Position numbers and translations under genes: made by a program
Part shown: positions 18,102 to 26,570 of the stretch, piece by piece
How the letters are laid out: each line of letters starts with the position of its first letter
Numbering within the stretch: the stretch's first letter is position 1
DNA from: Laspinema sp. D2d
Lineage (GTDB): Bacteria > Cyanobacteriota > Cyanobacteriia > Cyanobacteriales > Laspinemataceae
Direction: 5' to 3'
Length of the DNA: 64,000 nt
NCBI RefSeq assembly: GCF_025370755.1
Contig: NZ_JAMXFC010000023.1
Span: 39,484-103,483 of the forward strand
The notes under the pieces: generated by a model
Seen by the model: the letters and a program-made list of their open reading frames with translations, nothing else
Told to the model about the DNA's origin: nothing
Database searches by the model: none

Positions 18102-19010
18102 ATGCAAACTTATCCCCTGATCGCCTCCTTGGAGACCTCACCGGATCCCCAAACCCTCGGCGAAAATTCAAATCCTGTAGTACCTCTGGAAATCACCTAC
18201 TATACTGACCCCCTCTGTTCCTGGAGTTGGGCGGTGGAACCCCAGCGGCGACGCTTACAGTACGAGTTTGGCGATCGCCTGGTGTGGCGCTATTCAATGG
18301 GGGGACTCCTGCGAGATTGGCAACAATTTAGCGACCCCCTCAACCATATTTCCCGTCCCATTCAAATGGGTCCCGTTTGGATCCAGGTCCGACACCTCAC
18401 GGGAATGCCGATTGATGAGAAAATCTGGGTCAAGAACCCGCCAACTTCCTCTTATCCCGCCTGTATTGCCGTGAAAGCCGCCTCACAACAAGGCCCCAGC
18501 GTGGGTGAGTCTTATTTGCGGCGGCTGCGAGAGGCGGTGATGTTAGAGGGCCGCAATATTTCCCAGAGGGAGGTTCTGCTGGAACTGGGGACGGAATTGA
18601 ACCCGGAACTCGGCTTTGATGGCGATCGCTTTGAGCGAGATTTGGACCATCCCGATTCTGTAGAAGCATTCCGCCAGGACCTCAAAGAAATGCGCTATCG
18701 CGGGATTGCCCGGTTTCCCAGCATGATGCTACGCCCGAACTCAGGGCGATCGCTGCTGATGATGGGATATCGACCCTATTCCGTCCTCCGAGATGCCATC
18801 ACCCAAATTGCACCGGATCTCGAACCCCTGCGATCGGTGACCGATGCGATCGCCTATGCCACCCATTGGGAAACCATCACTGTTCCCGAAGTTGCTGTTG
18901 CCTTGAATCTCAATATCGACGCAACAACCATCCTTCTCGATGAAGCGATCAACCGGGGACAACTGGAAAAAGCCGGGTTTCTCTATCGCAAAACCAGGGG
19001 ACAGGCTTAA
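18102..19010 (+). CDS. DsbA/FrnE-like thioredoxin-fold protein with C-terminal helical extension
   Basis: 302 residues. Thioredoxin-fold part starts with EITYYTDPLCSWSWAVEP, the position where DSBA-domain oxidoreductases carry CxxC or CPWC. Here only one Cys is present (CSWS), so classic dithiol chemistry is not expected. Later family blocks include YPACIAVKAAS, YLRRLREAVMLEGRNIS and GIARFPSMMLR. The last 60 residues (TVPEVAVALNLNIDATTILL) look like an added winged-helix-type module. No signal peptide, so probably cytosolic. Its stop overlaps the convergent phosphoesterase stop by 4 bp. Confidence 0.85.
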   Translation: MQTYPLIASLETSPDPQTLGENSNPVVPLEITYYTDPLCSWSWAVEPQRRRLQYEFGDRLVWRYSMGGLLRDWQQFSDPLNHISRPIQMGPVWIQVRHLTGMPIDEKIWVKNPPTSSYPACIAVKAASQQGPSVGESYLRRLREAVMLEGRNISQREVLLELGTELNPELGFDGDRFERDLDHPDSVEAFRQDLKEMRYRGIARFPSMMLRPNSGRSLLMMGYRPYSVLRDAITQIAPDLEPLRSVTDAIAYATHWETITVPEVAVALNLNIDATTILLDEAINRGQLEKAGFLYRKTRGQA

Positions 19011-20572
19011 ATCATAAAGGCTTCTCCCTGGCGATCGTGCCATTGATGGTGCATTCGTTCGGAAATCAGGGGTTGTATTCGCAACTTGGGGGGAGACCCC
19101 TCTAAGACATCAACCCGTAAAAAGGAGTAGGGGCGCTGCTTATCGGAACCGCGACCCTTGCGCCCCACAAACAATTTCGACCGGGCCACCAGGCGCTCCT
19201 CCTCACTTTCCGGGAACCACTCGGTTAAGTCGTAACCCCCTACTCGCTGACGCCGCAAACTATATCCGCTACCGCCACAGACTATCCAATTGATATGGGA
19301 ATCGGCGTGTCCCGTATCTCCCGTTTGTAAATATTCCAGACAGTGGGCGTGACCATTGATCACTAAATCCAGCAGGGGCCTGCCTTGGGTCTGGTCCCCG
19401 ACCTCCTGGGCTACCTCATCTAAAACCCACCGGAGTTGACGGCGAATCGCGAGGGTTTGCCCTTGGTCCCACTTCGTGGCCTCGGTCACATAGGGAGGAT
19501 GGTGGAAATACAGGATTCGTCCCCGCACTTCTGGGGTATTCCAAGACTGAATCAGGCGTTGTTTGAACCAATGGAGTTGTTCAATATCGGTAACAGTGTT
19601 TTCATTGGATTCTAGTTGTTTCTCAATATCGAGCTGCATTTCTTCGATCTGCTCTAACTTAGCTTCCAGATCATCCAGTTCCTCCGCATCATGAGAGTTA
19701 TCGGGGTTGAGTTGTTGCGATCGCGCGGTGAGTTCGGCTTTCTGAAGTTCCAATTGATCCCGCCGTTTTTCTAACAATCGCCGGTATTGATGCCCTTCTG
19801 GGGTGTCGGGAAGGGGGGGCGGTTCATTAAAGGTATTGGAGTCTAGGGCAAAAAAGTCGATGTCCCCATAGCGAAAGGTGTAATACCGATTCGGTAATCG
19901 GGTAAACTTTCTGGGTTGATAGCGTAAACAGCGTCCGGTGTCCGTTTGGGCGGTGTAATGGCGATCGAAATGCGCGCCGAGTAGGAAGTCGGGAATGTCT
20001 TGGAGGTAGTCGAGAAAGGCGCGGGCGTAGGCTTTACCTTGCTCAGAACCATGCCATCCCACATCGAGATTGAAGTGGCCCCGCAAGAGATGGCGCAGGG
20101 GTTGGGCCGCTTGGGCGATCGCCCCGTACAACAGGGGGATGTCATAGTAATCATGGTTACCCGGGACGGGGAGAATGGGGAGTTTGAATACCATTTTGTT
20201 GTAGGCAATGCGATCGGGATGTTCTCCACCCACGATAAATTCCCGATAGGGTTCGATGAAGTTTTGGGGGTAATATTCGCTCGAACCCACGAGATAAATG
20301 ACATCGCCGGTATGGAGAATAAAGCGGCAGTTGTCCTGGTGTTGCAGCATCTGTTTGGCGAGTTGGCGTTGGGGGTTGTTTTTGATGTGGCGTCCGGATC
20401 CGCTATCCCCGATGACTAAAAAAGAAAACTCGCGATCGCCTGATTTCCCGTCATCCAACTCAAAGCGGGTGCGATCAATCCCTTTAGACTGTAGCAAGGG
20501 ATGTTGCGATCGTAATCGGGTTTTCATTTTCTCGATTTTAACCGCAGTCGGTGGATCCGAGACAAATTTCAT
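19007..20572 (-). CDS. Metallophosphoesterase with coiled-coil insertion
   Basis: 521 residues with a calcineurin-like core: FLVIGDSGSGR near residue 50, LHTGDVIYLVG, PVPGNHDYYD, YFHHPPYV and INGHAHCLEY. Between the third and fourth blocks, at about residues 270-345, is a charged helical insert (LELQKAELTARSQQ to MQLDIEKQLES), a probable coiled coil. No signal peptide. The substrate cannot be inferred. The 3' end overlaps the DsbA-like gene by 4 bp. Confidence 0.87.
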   Translation of the reverse strand: MKFVSDPPTAVKIEKMKTRLRSQHPLLQSKGIDRTRFELDDGKSGDREFSFLVIGDSGSGRHIKNNPQRQLAKQMLQHQDNCRFILHTGDVIYLVGSSEYYPQNFIEPYREFIVGGEHPDRIAYNKMVFKLPILPVPGNHDYYDIPLLYGAIAQAAQPLRHLLRGHFNLDVGWHGSEQGKAYARAFLDYLQDIPDFLLGAHFDRHYTAQTDTGRCLRYQPRKFTRLPNRYYTFRYGDIDFFALDSNTFNEPPPLPDTPEGHQYRRLLEKRRDQLELQKAELTARSQQLNPDNSHDAEELDDLEAKLEQIEEMQLDIEKQLESNENTVTDIEQLHWFKQRLIQSWNTPEVRGRILYFHHPPYVTEATKWDQGQTLAIRRQLRWVLDEVAQEVGDQTQGRPLLDLVINGHAHCLEYLQTGDTGHADSHINWIVCGGSGYSLRRQRVGGYDLTEWFPESEEERLVARSKLFVGRKGRGSDKQRPYSFLRVDVLEGSPPKLRIQPLISERMHHQWHDRQGEAFMI

Positions 20573-21020
20573 AACTCCTTATTCCTGTATTTTTATATTT
20601 TTTTGCAGTTTCGATCGTAGTCCTAACAACTCCCAAAGTACCTCTACCGAAATATAGAAGCAGGTAACTCCTGGCCTTATTCGGTTCGGGCCGTCACCCA
20701 GAATCCCCCTTAGCTGGGGCAGAAATGAGACTCACAATGAGCGATATTAGGAACTTATGTTAGGAAGCCAGAGGTGAAGTTAGTCACCCGGTGGTTCATA
20801 CCAACAGCTTTGGCCTGGGAGAGCCATCTGCCCTAAAGTGGAGACTGTACTCTTTTCTATGTCTTTAGAGGGTTGACAGGGCTTGAAAATTTAGGATACA
20901 AGCATAATATCAAAGTATGGAAAACTTGGGCAACAATTGCCTTGGCAATGTCCAACATATCAGGGAATCCGTAAGCTCAGATGACTGCTTCCTGTCCTGA
21001 ATCCATGAGGAGGTGAAAAC
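20573..21020. other. Spacer ahead of the exopolysaccharide locus
   Basis: 448 bp without a gene. It carries the promoter at 20873-20902 and a strong ribosome site GGAGGTG at about 21009-21015. The upstream half is a run of short G/C-rich words with no clear hairpin. Confidence 0.5.
20873..20902 (+). promoter_or_regulatory. Candidate promoter of the exopolysaccharide locus
   Basis: TTGACA at 20873-20878, an 18-bp spacer, and TACAAG at 20897-20902. The -35 box is perfect and the -10 matches four of six. Transcription from here would leave a leader of about 110 nt before the GTG at 21021. Confidence 0.5.
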
Positions 21021-22010
21021 GTGCTGGAGATTTCTGTAATTATTCCTGCCTATAATGCTGAATCGACTCTTTTAGAAACTATTGAATCAGTTTTACAGCA
21101 AACGTTTACTGATTTTGAAATCCTGGTGATTAATGATGGCTCGCAAGATCGCACCCAAACCTTGGCCGAGGGGATTACTGACCCGCGTGTACAGGTATTT
21201 ACCTATCCCAATGGTGGCGTTTGTGCTGCCAGAAATCGCGGAATTGCTCTGGCAAAAGGAAAATATATAGCGTTTTTAGATGCCGATGACTTATGGACCC
21301 GAGATAAGTTAGAGCTGCAATGGGCCGCCCTACAAGAGAATCCCAAAGCGGGAGTGGCTTATAGTTCTACTTGTTTGATGAATATGAATTCTCATCAAGA
21401 GTTGCCCACCTTTCATCCGACCCTAAAAGCAGAATGGGGGGGAAACCTGTATGAAAAGTTATTAGTACAAAATTTTATTCATAGCGGTTCTAATCCTTTA
21501 ATTCGTCGAGAGGCGATCGCCTCGGTGGGTGAATTTGATATGGCCTGTGCGAGTTCTGCGGACTGGGACTATTGGCTACGATTGGCGAAGCATTGGCCCT
21601 TTGTGGCCGTGCCTAAATACCAAATTCTCTATCGGCGAAGCCCGGGATCTATGTCCTCCGATGTGGAGCGGATTAAACGAGAATCTTTACTGACAATGGA
21701 TAAAGCCTATCAAGCAACACCCCCAGAATTAAAGCTTCTTAAAAAGCAAACTTTGACTAATTTTCATAAATATTTTGCCGAACTTTATTTAGAACAAATT
21801 AATGATGCTCAGGCCGTGAAAAAGGCTCAAAAACATTTACAAGAAGCGCTTTTTATCGAACCGCAAATCTTTTGGAACCGCTCTACGCAAAGACTGGCTA
21901 TCCGCTGCTTAATTAAACAAATATTTCCCCAATCTCTAGCTAATTATCTCTTAAATTCAATCCGGAAATCGTTGACGATATCAGACCCTCGATTAAAATC
22001 CTCGTCTTGA
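21021..22010 (+). CDS. GT2 glycosyltransferase (block A, gene 1)
   Basis: Cytosolic inverting glycosyltransferase adding one sugar to a lipid-linked glycan. 329 residues. GT-A fold with VIIPAYNAES at the start, the nucleotide-binding INDGS (37-41), ARNRG at 70-74, and the metal-binding DADD at 87-90 followed by LW. ADWDYWLRLA near 190 holds the likely catalytic Asp region. The C-terminal 90 residues are helical and Gln/Lys-rich. Start is GTG at 21021 behind GGAGGTG. Closest visible relative is the gene at 31949, which shares even the C-terminal PDPRL/SDPRL end. Sugar specificity unknown. Confidence 0.92.
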   Translation: MLEISVIIPAYNAESTLLETIESVLQQTFTDFEILVINDGSQDRTQTLAEGITDPRVQVFTYPNGGVCAARNRGIALAKGKYIAFLDADDLWTRDKLELQWAALQENPKAGVAYSSTCLMNMNSHQELPTFHPTLKAEWGGNLYEKLLVQNFIHSGSNPLIRREAIASVGEFDMACASSADWDYWLRLAKHWPFVAVPKYQILYRRSPGSMSSDVERIKRESLLTMDKAYQATPPELKLLKKQTLTNFHKYFAELYLEQINDAQAVKKAQKHLQEALFIEPQIFWNRSTQRLAIRCLIKQIFPQSLANYLLNSIRKSLTISDPRLKSSS

Positions 22011-22100
22011 CGGAAATTTTAGAAAGACTCCCCTAAAAGTATCGGACTTTTTAAAAAAGATTGGTGACAAAATTTAAAAAAGACAAGGATTAAAAATATT

Positions 22101-23369
22101 ATGATATCAAAAAAAATAGAATCTATATTTTCGGGAGAATATATCCGAAATGTGGGCTGGTTGGGTGGCGCAGAATTGTGTAATCGCGTCTTTCGTTTAG
22201 CCACAACGGTTACCCTAGCCCGGACCTTTAGTACCGAAGACTATGGACTGATGGCGATCGTTTATAGTGTCGTCGAATTAGCCAATGTTTTTACCCTGCG
22301 CCAAGGGATTGGGGCAAAAATTATTCAAGCCGATCGCGAGGATGTCCAAGTCATCAGTAATACCTCCTACTGGCTCAACTGGATCCTCTGTATTTTTATC
22401 TTTTTTGCCCAAGCGATCGGGGCTTTTATTATTTCTAAATTATACCATAATGACCGCTTAATTTTACCCGTTACTATCGCCGGTATTATGTATCTCATGA
22501 TGCCACTTTATTTAATTCATTCGGCCCTCATTCAACGGCAAAATCGTCTCAAAATCATTGCCTTATGTAATGGGATTCAATCTTTATTGTCTAATATTAT
22601 TACCGTAACTTTAGCTTTAATGGGGGTAGGAATCTGGGCGATCGTCTGGCCGATGGTTTTAACGACCCCCGTCTGGATTATCATAAGCTGGAAATATCAA
22701 GCATGGCGACCTCCGACCACTTTTAAACTAACCCGGTGGCAAGAAATTACTTCCTTTGGCGGCAATCTGTTAGGCATTGAACTCTTGGGACGGGTGAGGG
22801 GAAGTCTCGATTACCTAATTATTGGACACTTCCTCGGGATCGATGCCTTGGGGCTTTACTATTTTGCTTTTAATGCGGGATTAGGTATTAGCCTTAATGT
22901 CATCAATGCCTTTAATTCTGCCCTGTTTCCTTATTTTTGTCAAGTTCAACATCAACTAGACCAACTTAAACATCGCTTTTGGAGTAGTCTGAAAAAAACT
23001 TATCTTGTCATTACTCCAGTGATTCTATTACAAGCCAGTTTAGCCCCCTTTTATGTTCCCATCATTTTTGGAGAACAATGGAAACCTGCTATCCCGATTT
23101 TAATCCTCATTTGTTTATCAGCCTTACCTTTATCCTTAGCCATTTCCTCTTTCTATCTCCTGAATGCCACCGGGAGACCTCATATTAGCCTTTACTGGAA
23201 TATCGGGTTTACCCTATTATTTGCCCTATTTATTTTAGGCACAGTTCAAAGGGGAATTGTCTGGGTTGCTGTGGCGGTGTTGCTGTATCAGTTTGTCACG
23301 GTTCCTCCGTTCATGCTGTGGTGTCTCAACTATGTATTTTCCAATCACCCAAAGGCTTCAACTCCCTAG
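22101..23369 (+). CDS. Wzx-type oligosaccharide flippase (block A)
   Basis: 422-residue polytopic membrane protein of the MOP/PST flippase superfamily that moves undecaprenyl-linked repeat units across the inner membrane. About 12 hydrophobic segments are spread over the length, e.g. LNWILCIFIFFAQAIGAFII and IVWVAVAVLLYQFVTV. The N-terminus has the GWLGGAELCNRVFRLATTV block, and RTFSTEDYG is typical of Wzx. It is the same length as the protein at 33022 and can be aligned to it without a gap. The gene follows block A gene 1 by 90 bp and is probably co-transcribed. Confidence 0.9.
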   Translation: MISKKIESIFSGEYIRNVGWLGGAELCNRVFRLATTVTLARTFSTEDYGLMAIVYSVVELANVFTLRQGIGAKIIQADREDVQVISNTSYWLNWILCIFIFFAQAIGAFIISKLYHNDRLILPVTIAGIMYLMMPLYLIHSALIQRQNRLKIIALCNGIQSLLSNIITVTLALMGVGIWAIVWPMVLTTPVWIIISWKYQAWRPPTTFKLTRWQEITSFGGNLLGIELLGRVRGSLDYLIIGHFLGIDALGLYYFAFNAGLGISLNVINAFNSALFPYFCQVQHQLDQLKHRFWSSLKKTYLVITPVILLQASLAPFYVPIIFGEQWKPAIPILILICLSALPLSLAISSFYLLNATGRPHISLYWNIGFTLLFALFILGTVQRGIVWVAVAVLLYQFVTVPPFMLWCLNYVFSNHPKASTP

Positions 23370-23410
23370 TTTTTAACCCCTGCCCATTCAATCTAAATGG
23401 AGTCTCAAAA

Positions 23411-24352
23411 ATGCCTATAATTTCTGTCATTGTCCCGGCTTATAATGCCGAAAAAACTATTGTAGAAACCTTGCATTCAGTCCAAAATCAAACTTTTTCC
23501 GATTGGGAAGTGCTGATGATTGATGATGGTTCGAGCGATCGCACCCTCCAGATAGTCACGGAACTGAAGGACCCGAGAATTCAGGTATTTTCCTATCCCA
23601 ATGCCGGGGTAGCGGTGGCCCGCAATCACGGCATTATGAAAGCAACCGGCGACTATATCGCCTTTCTGGATGCCGATGATCTATGGACTCCCGATAAATT
23701 AGAACTGCAACTGAGGGTTTTACAAGATAATCCAGAGGCAGGAGTTGCCTATAGCTGGAATTATTACCAATATGAAAATCCAGCGGATTCTTATGCTGAC
23801 ACTTCCCCAAGGTTTCAAGGCAATGTTTATCCAGATTTGTTGATTAAAAATTTTCTTCAAAATGGTTCAAACCCGTTGGTGAGAAAAGAGGCGATCGCCT
23901 CGGTGGGATTTTTTGACCCCACTATCAAATCTTGTGAAGATTGGGACTATTATTTACGACTAGCCCGAAACTGGCCCTTTGTTTTAGTCCCAAAAGTCCA
24001 AGTGATATATCGGCAATCTTCGGATTCCGTTAGTTCTAATATTGAAGTTATGGAGGATTACCTTTTGCGCTTAATTAATCGAACCTTTCAATCAGTCCCT
24101 CAAGAATTAAAGCACTTGAAAAATCAAAGCATCTCCTGGGTTTATAAATATGTAGCTCATCACTATTTTATCAAAAAAAATATCACCTCTACCCAAGTGC
24201 AATTAGCGGCCAAAAATTTGATGAAAGCTGTGTTGTTTTATCCGCCTCATTGTTGGGATAACTACACTCAGTATATGGCTAAAGGAATTCTGGACCACTT
24301 TATCGAGAAACTCCAAAACCGAATGGGTTTTCTCAAACCGGCTAAATTTTAA
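23411..24352 (+). CDS. GT2 glycosyltransferase (block A, gene 3)
   Basis: 313 residues from the ATG at 23411; an open frame reaches back to 23318 but that would overlap the flippase gene and add a non-family leader. GT-A hallmarks: VIVPAYNAEK, IDDGS 38-41, DADD 87-90, EDWDYYLRLA near 180. The acceptor-side segment NPADSYADTSPRFQGNVY is nearly repeated in the protein at 34333, its paralogue in block B. C-terminal helices are Lys-rich. The gene starts 41 bp after the flippase stop. Confidence 0.92.
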   Translation: MPIISVIVPAYNAEKTIVETLHSVQNQTFSDWEVLMIDDGSSDRTLQIVTELKDPRIQVFSYPNAGVAVARNHGIMKATGDYIAFLDADDLWTPDKLELQLRVLQDNPEAGVAYSWNYYQYENPADSYADTSPRFQGNVYPDLLIKNFLQNGSNPLVRKEAIASVGFFDPTIKSCEDWDYYLRLARNWPFVLVPKVQVIYRQSSDSVSSNIEVMEDYLLRLINRTFQSVPQELKHLKNQSISWVYKYVAHHYFIKKNITSTQVQLAAKNLMKAVLFYPPHCWDNYTQYMAKGILDHFIEKLQNRMGFLKPAKF

Positions 24353-24416
24353 TGGACCCTAATCCATTCCCTGTTTTACTCAACCCCTTGCACATTTTGA
24401 ATTAACTTTAAAAACC

Positions 24417-25349
24417 ATGCCAAAAATTTCTATCATTCTCCCTGCCTACAATGCCGAACAAACTCTGATGGAAACGATAGAGTCTGTTCAAAATCAAACC
24501 TACTCTGACTGGGAACTCATAGCCATTGATGATGGTTCAAGAGATAATACGTTGACCCTTCTCAAAGGAATTTCAGACCCTCGCATTCAAGTGTTTTCTT
24601 ATCCCAATGGGGGAGTCTCTATGGCTCGAAATCGAGGGATTACTCATGCGACAGGGGAGTATATTGCCTTCCTGGATGCGGATGATTTATGGAGTGAGGA
24701 TAAATTAGAGTTACAATTGGCTGCCCTAAAAAACAATCCCCAGGCTGGGGTTGCTTATAGTTGGGTGGTTTATTTTAACCCGGAACGAGAAACTGAATAT
24801 CGGAGTATTCCTCTCCATTTTGAAGGAAATGTTTATGCAGATTTGTTACTCACTAATTTTCTGGCGAATGGTTCCAATCCCTTAATTACCCGAGAAGCGA
24901 TCGCTTCAGTGGGAGAGTTTGACTCTAGCTTCCCCCACTGTGCTGACTGGGATTATTATCTGCGCCTCGCTGCTCAATGCTCTTTTGTAGTGGTTCCCAA
25001 ACATCAAGTATTTTATCGCCAATCTTCGGGGTCGATGTCTTCCAAAATAGATGATATCGAACACCAACTTTTAACAATGTTTGACAAGCATTTTACCACC
25101 ATTTCTCCCGTAGAATATCATCGCCTACAATCTCAAAGTTTAGCCTCGGTGTATCAATATTGCGCTCACAAATATTTGGAATATGAACGCGATCGCACCG
25201 ATGTGGATAAAGCCGTCCAAAAATTAACCCAAGCCATTCGCCTACATCCTCCCGCTTTTTTCAATGACTATAGCCGATCGCTCGTCCGATGGTTAGTGAA
25301 GCGGTGGATTGTAACTCGCCTCTCCCCCCATCCTCAACCGTCAACTTAA
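24417..25349 (+). CDS. GT2 glycosyltransferase (block A, gene 4)
   Basis: 310 residues. GT-A signatures ILPAYNAEQ, IDDGS 38-41, DADD 87-90, CADWDYYLRLAA near 180. The C-terminus DVDKAVQKLTQAIRLHPP is a short TPR-like helical pair. The paralogue at 35339 has the same length (310) and the same tail (LVKRWIVTRLSPH against LIKRWILTRFSPH). The gene ends block A; a 1.2-kb gene-free stretch follows. Confidence 0.92.
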   Translation: MPKISIILPAYNAEQTLMETIESVQNQTYSDWELIAIDDGSRDNTLTLLKGISDPRIQVFSYPNGGVSMARNRGITHATGEYIAFLDADDLWSEDKLELQLAALKNNPQAGVAYSWVVYFNPERETEYRSIPLHFEGNVYADLLLTNFLANGSNPLITREAIASVGEFDSSFPHCADWDYYLRLAAQCSFVVVPKHQVFYRQSSGSMSSKIDDIEHQLLTMFDKHFTTISPVEYHRLQSQSLASVYQYCAHKYLEYERDRTDVDKAVQKLTQAIRLHPPAFFNDYSRSLVRWLVKRWIVTRLSPHPQPST

Positions 25350-25414
25350 TCCTAAATACCTAACCCATCAATAGTCCAGACTTCCGCATTATTTAGGGAA
25401 AACCACCGCTAAAC

Positions 25415-25462
25415 GTAGAGGTGAGAAACCAACTTGCCTCTACCTTTAGGGTAAATTTTTTA
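25415..25462 (+). terminator. Possible terminator after block A
   Basis: GTAGAGG (25415-25421) pairs with CCTCTAC (25437-25443), giving a 7-bp perfect stem with a 15-nt loop. A T6 tract lies 13 bases further on. The distance makes this a weak terminator at best. Confidence 0.35.
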
Positions 25463-26116
25463 AATCTGCATAAGTCCTACTAGAGGAGGGTTCCCTATGT
25501 GGGAGCTAACTTCTCACATGGCGAGAATTTTAAGTTTGGGTGACCCTCATCATGATTAGCAACCGATGAGGTGAAGAAATTGGGGTTATCTTCCCTGAAT
25601 TGGACAGACCCCCTAAGTCATGATACGGACTAAGGGAACCGAACGGATTGATGATGCCCCTACTTAAGTTGTTTACCCTATTGACGTTCTCTTGAGTCGT
25701 TGTTAGACTAAACCTGTCTTTTTATTAAACCTAACGTCGCTCTTAAATTAAGTAGGAAATCAGCACGATCCCGACCGAACGAGCTGACCCGAACCCAATG
25801 AAAGGAGCCAGAGCATCACTCCAGTGACACCAAATATAGAGGGGTGAAAAAAAACTTTTCGGTAAATTGCCTACCCCAGGGTTTTCCAGCCCGGACAGTG
25901 AAGGGGTAGAGGGTGCAATTCCCGGACCGATGCCCTACAGGATTAAGTTGTCAAAAATACCTGGGGTTAGACCCTTAGATTACCTCTTGATCCATAATTT
26001 TTAATTGATATGTGTGCTTTACTCCGTCGCACCAAGCATTGACGGCTAGAGCTTGATGGTCAGAATTTATCCCCAGATTTCAAGGGACCGAAACTTTATT
26101 AAAACTTCTTTAATTT

Positions 26117-26145
26117 TTGAAAAGATTTGGGCTAAAAGTTGTAAT
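26117..26145 (+). promoter_or_regulatory. Candidate promoter with long leader, GT4 gene at 26571
   Basis: TTGAAA (26117-26122), exactly 17 bp, then TGTAAT (26140-26145). Each box matches the consensus in five of six. Start of transcription would fall near 26152 and leave about 420 nt of untranslated leader. Confidence 0.55.
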
Positions 26146-26326
26146 CTTAGGTTAGGGTATCTGAACACTATGAGACAAGCGATCGGACGCGCTTAGGATA
26201 GGGAATGGCTGTTGAATCACACCCTGACGCTCCAGTTCTTCTCAGAATAGACAACGACGATCACTTGCAATCTAGCCTAATAGTCAAACTTAATTTCTTT
26301 CTTCATTTAGGGGCCGAAGAGAGAGG

Positions 26327-26525
26327 GGAGAATCAGGGCTTTCTCCTGGGAACAGGAATCGTTCATAAGCACTTCGGGTTGTAAATCCTGGAACCATGAT
26401 TGTCTAGTACAGTCTGGACCGAGTGCCTCCAGGGATTGATCAGTGATGGATGATGTAGGTCAACCCCTAGTTTGAGCTAGGGAAACAGTAAAACCTCGTC
26501 TTCAGGGGACTGAGGGTCATCATCC
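26327..26525 (+). ncRNA. Predicted structured 5' leader with a three-helix junction
   Basis: Stem-loops on the + strand: GGAGAA/TTCTCC (26327-26332 with 26341-26346); or, as an overlapping alternative, CCTG-GGAA-CAGG with a GNRA loop (26345-26356). Then a closed domain: GGATGATG (26448-26455) pairs perfectly with CATCATCC (26518-26525). Within it lie hairpin CCCTAG-TTTGAG-CTAGGG (26465-26482) and hairpin CCTCGTC/GACTGAGG (26494-26500 with 26508-26515, one bulge). The shape resembles a riboswitch aptamer, but I could not match it to a known class. It ends 45 nt before the ATG at 26571. Confidence 0.45.
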
Positions 26526-26570
26526 TATGAGTTGCCGCATTCCCAAAAAAGAGGGGGGTGAAACAAACGC

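Larger units (their letters stand above)
25350..26570. other. 1.2-kb gene-free region with promoter and structured leader
   Basis: No open frame of 60 codons or more occurs on either strand across 1221 bp, unusual inside a tightly packed cluster. It contains a good promoter at 26117-26145 and several stable stem-loops between 26327 and 26525, followed by a strong GGGGGG-TG ribosome site before the GT4 start. The first 700 bp have no structure I can defend beyond the hairpin at 25415. Confidence 0.6.

Noticed and set aside
20760..21015. Possible JUMPstart/ops element before the glycan locus
   Set aside because: The GGCGGTAG core is not present; only a sigma-70-type promoter can be supported.
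26448..26525. Assignment of the three-helix leader to a known riboswitch (purine, TPP or GEMM c-di-GMP)
   Set aside because: The conserved junction and loop bases of these classes do not match; left as unclassified structure.
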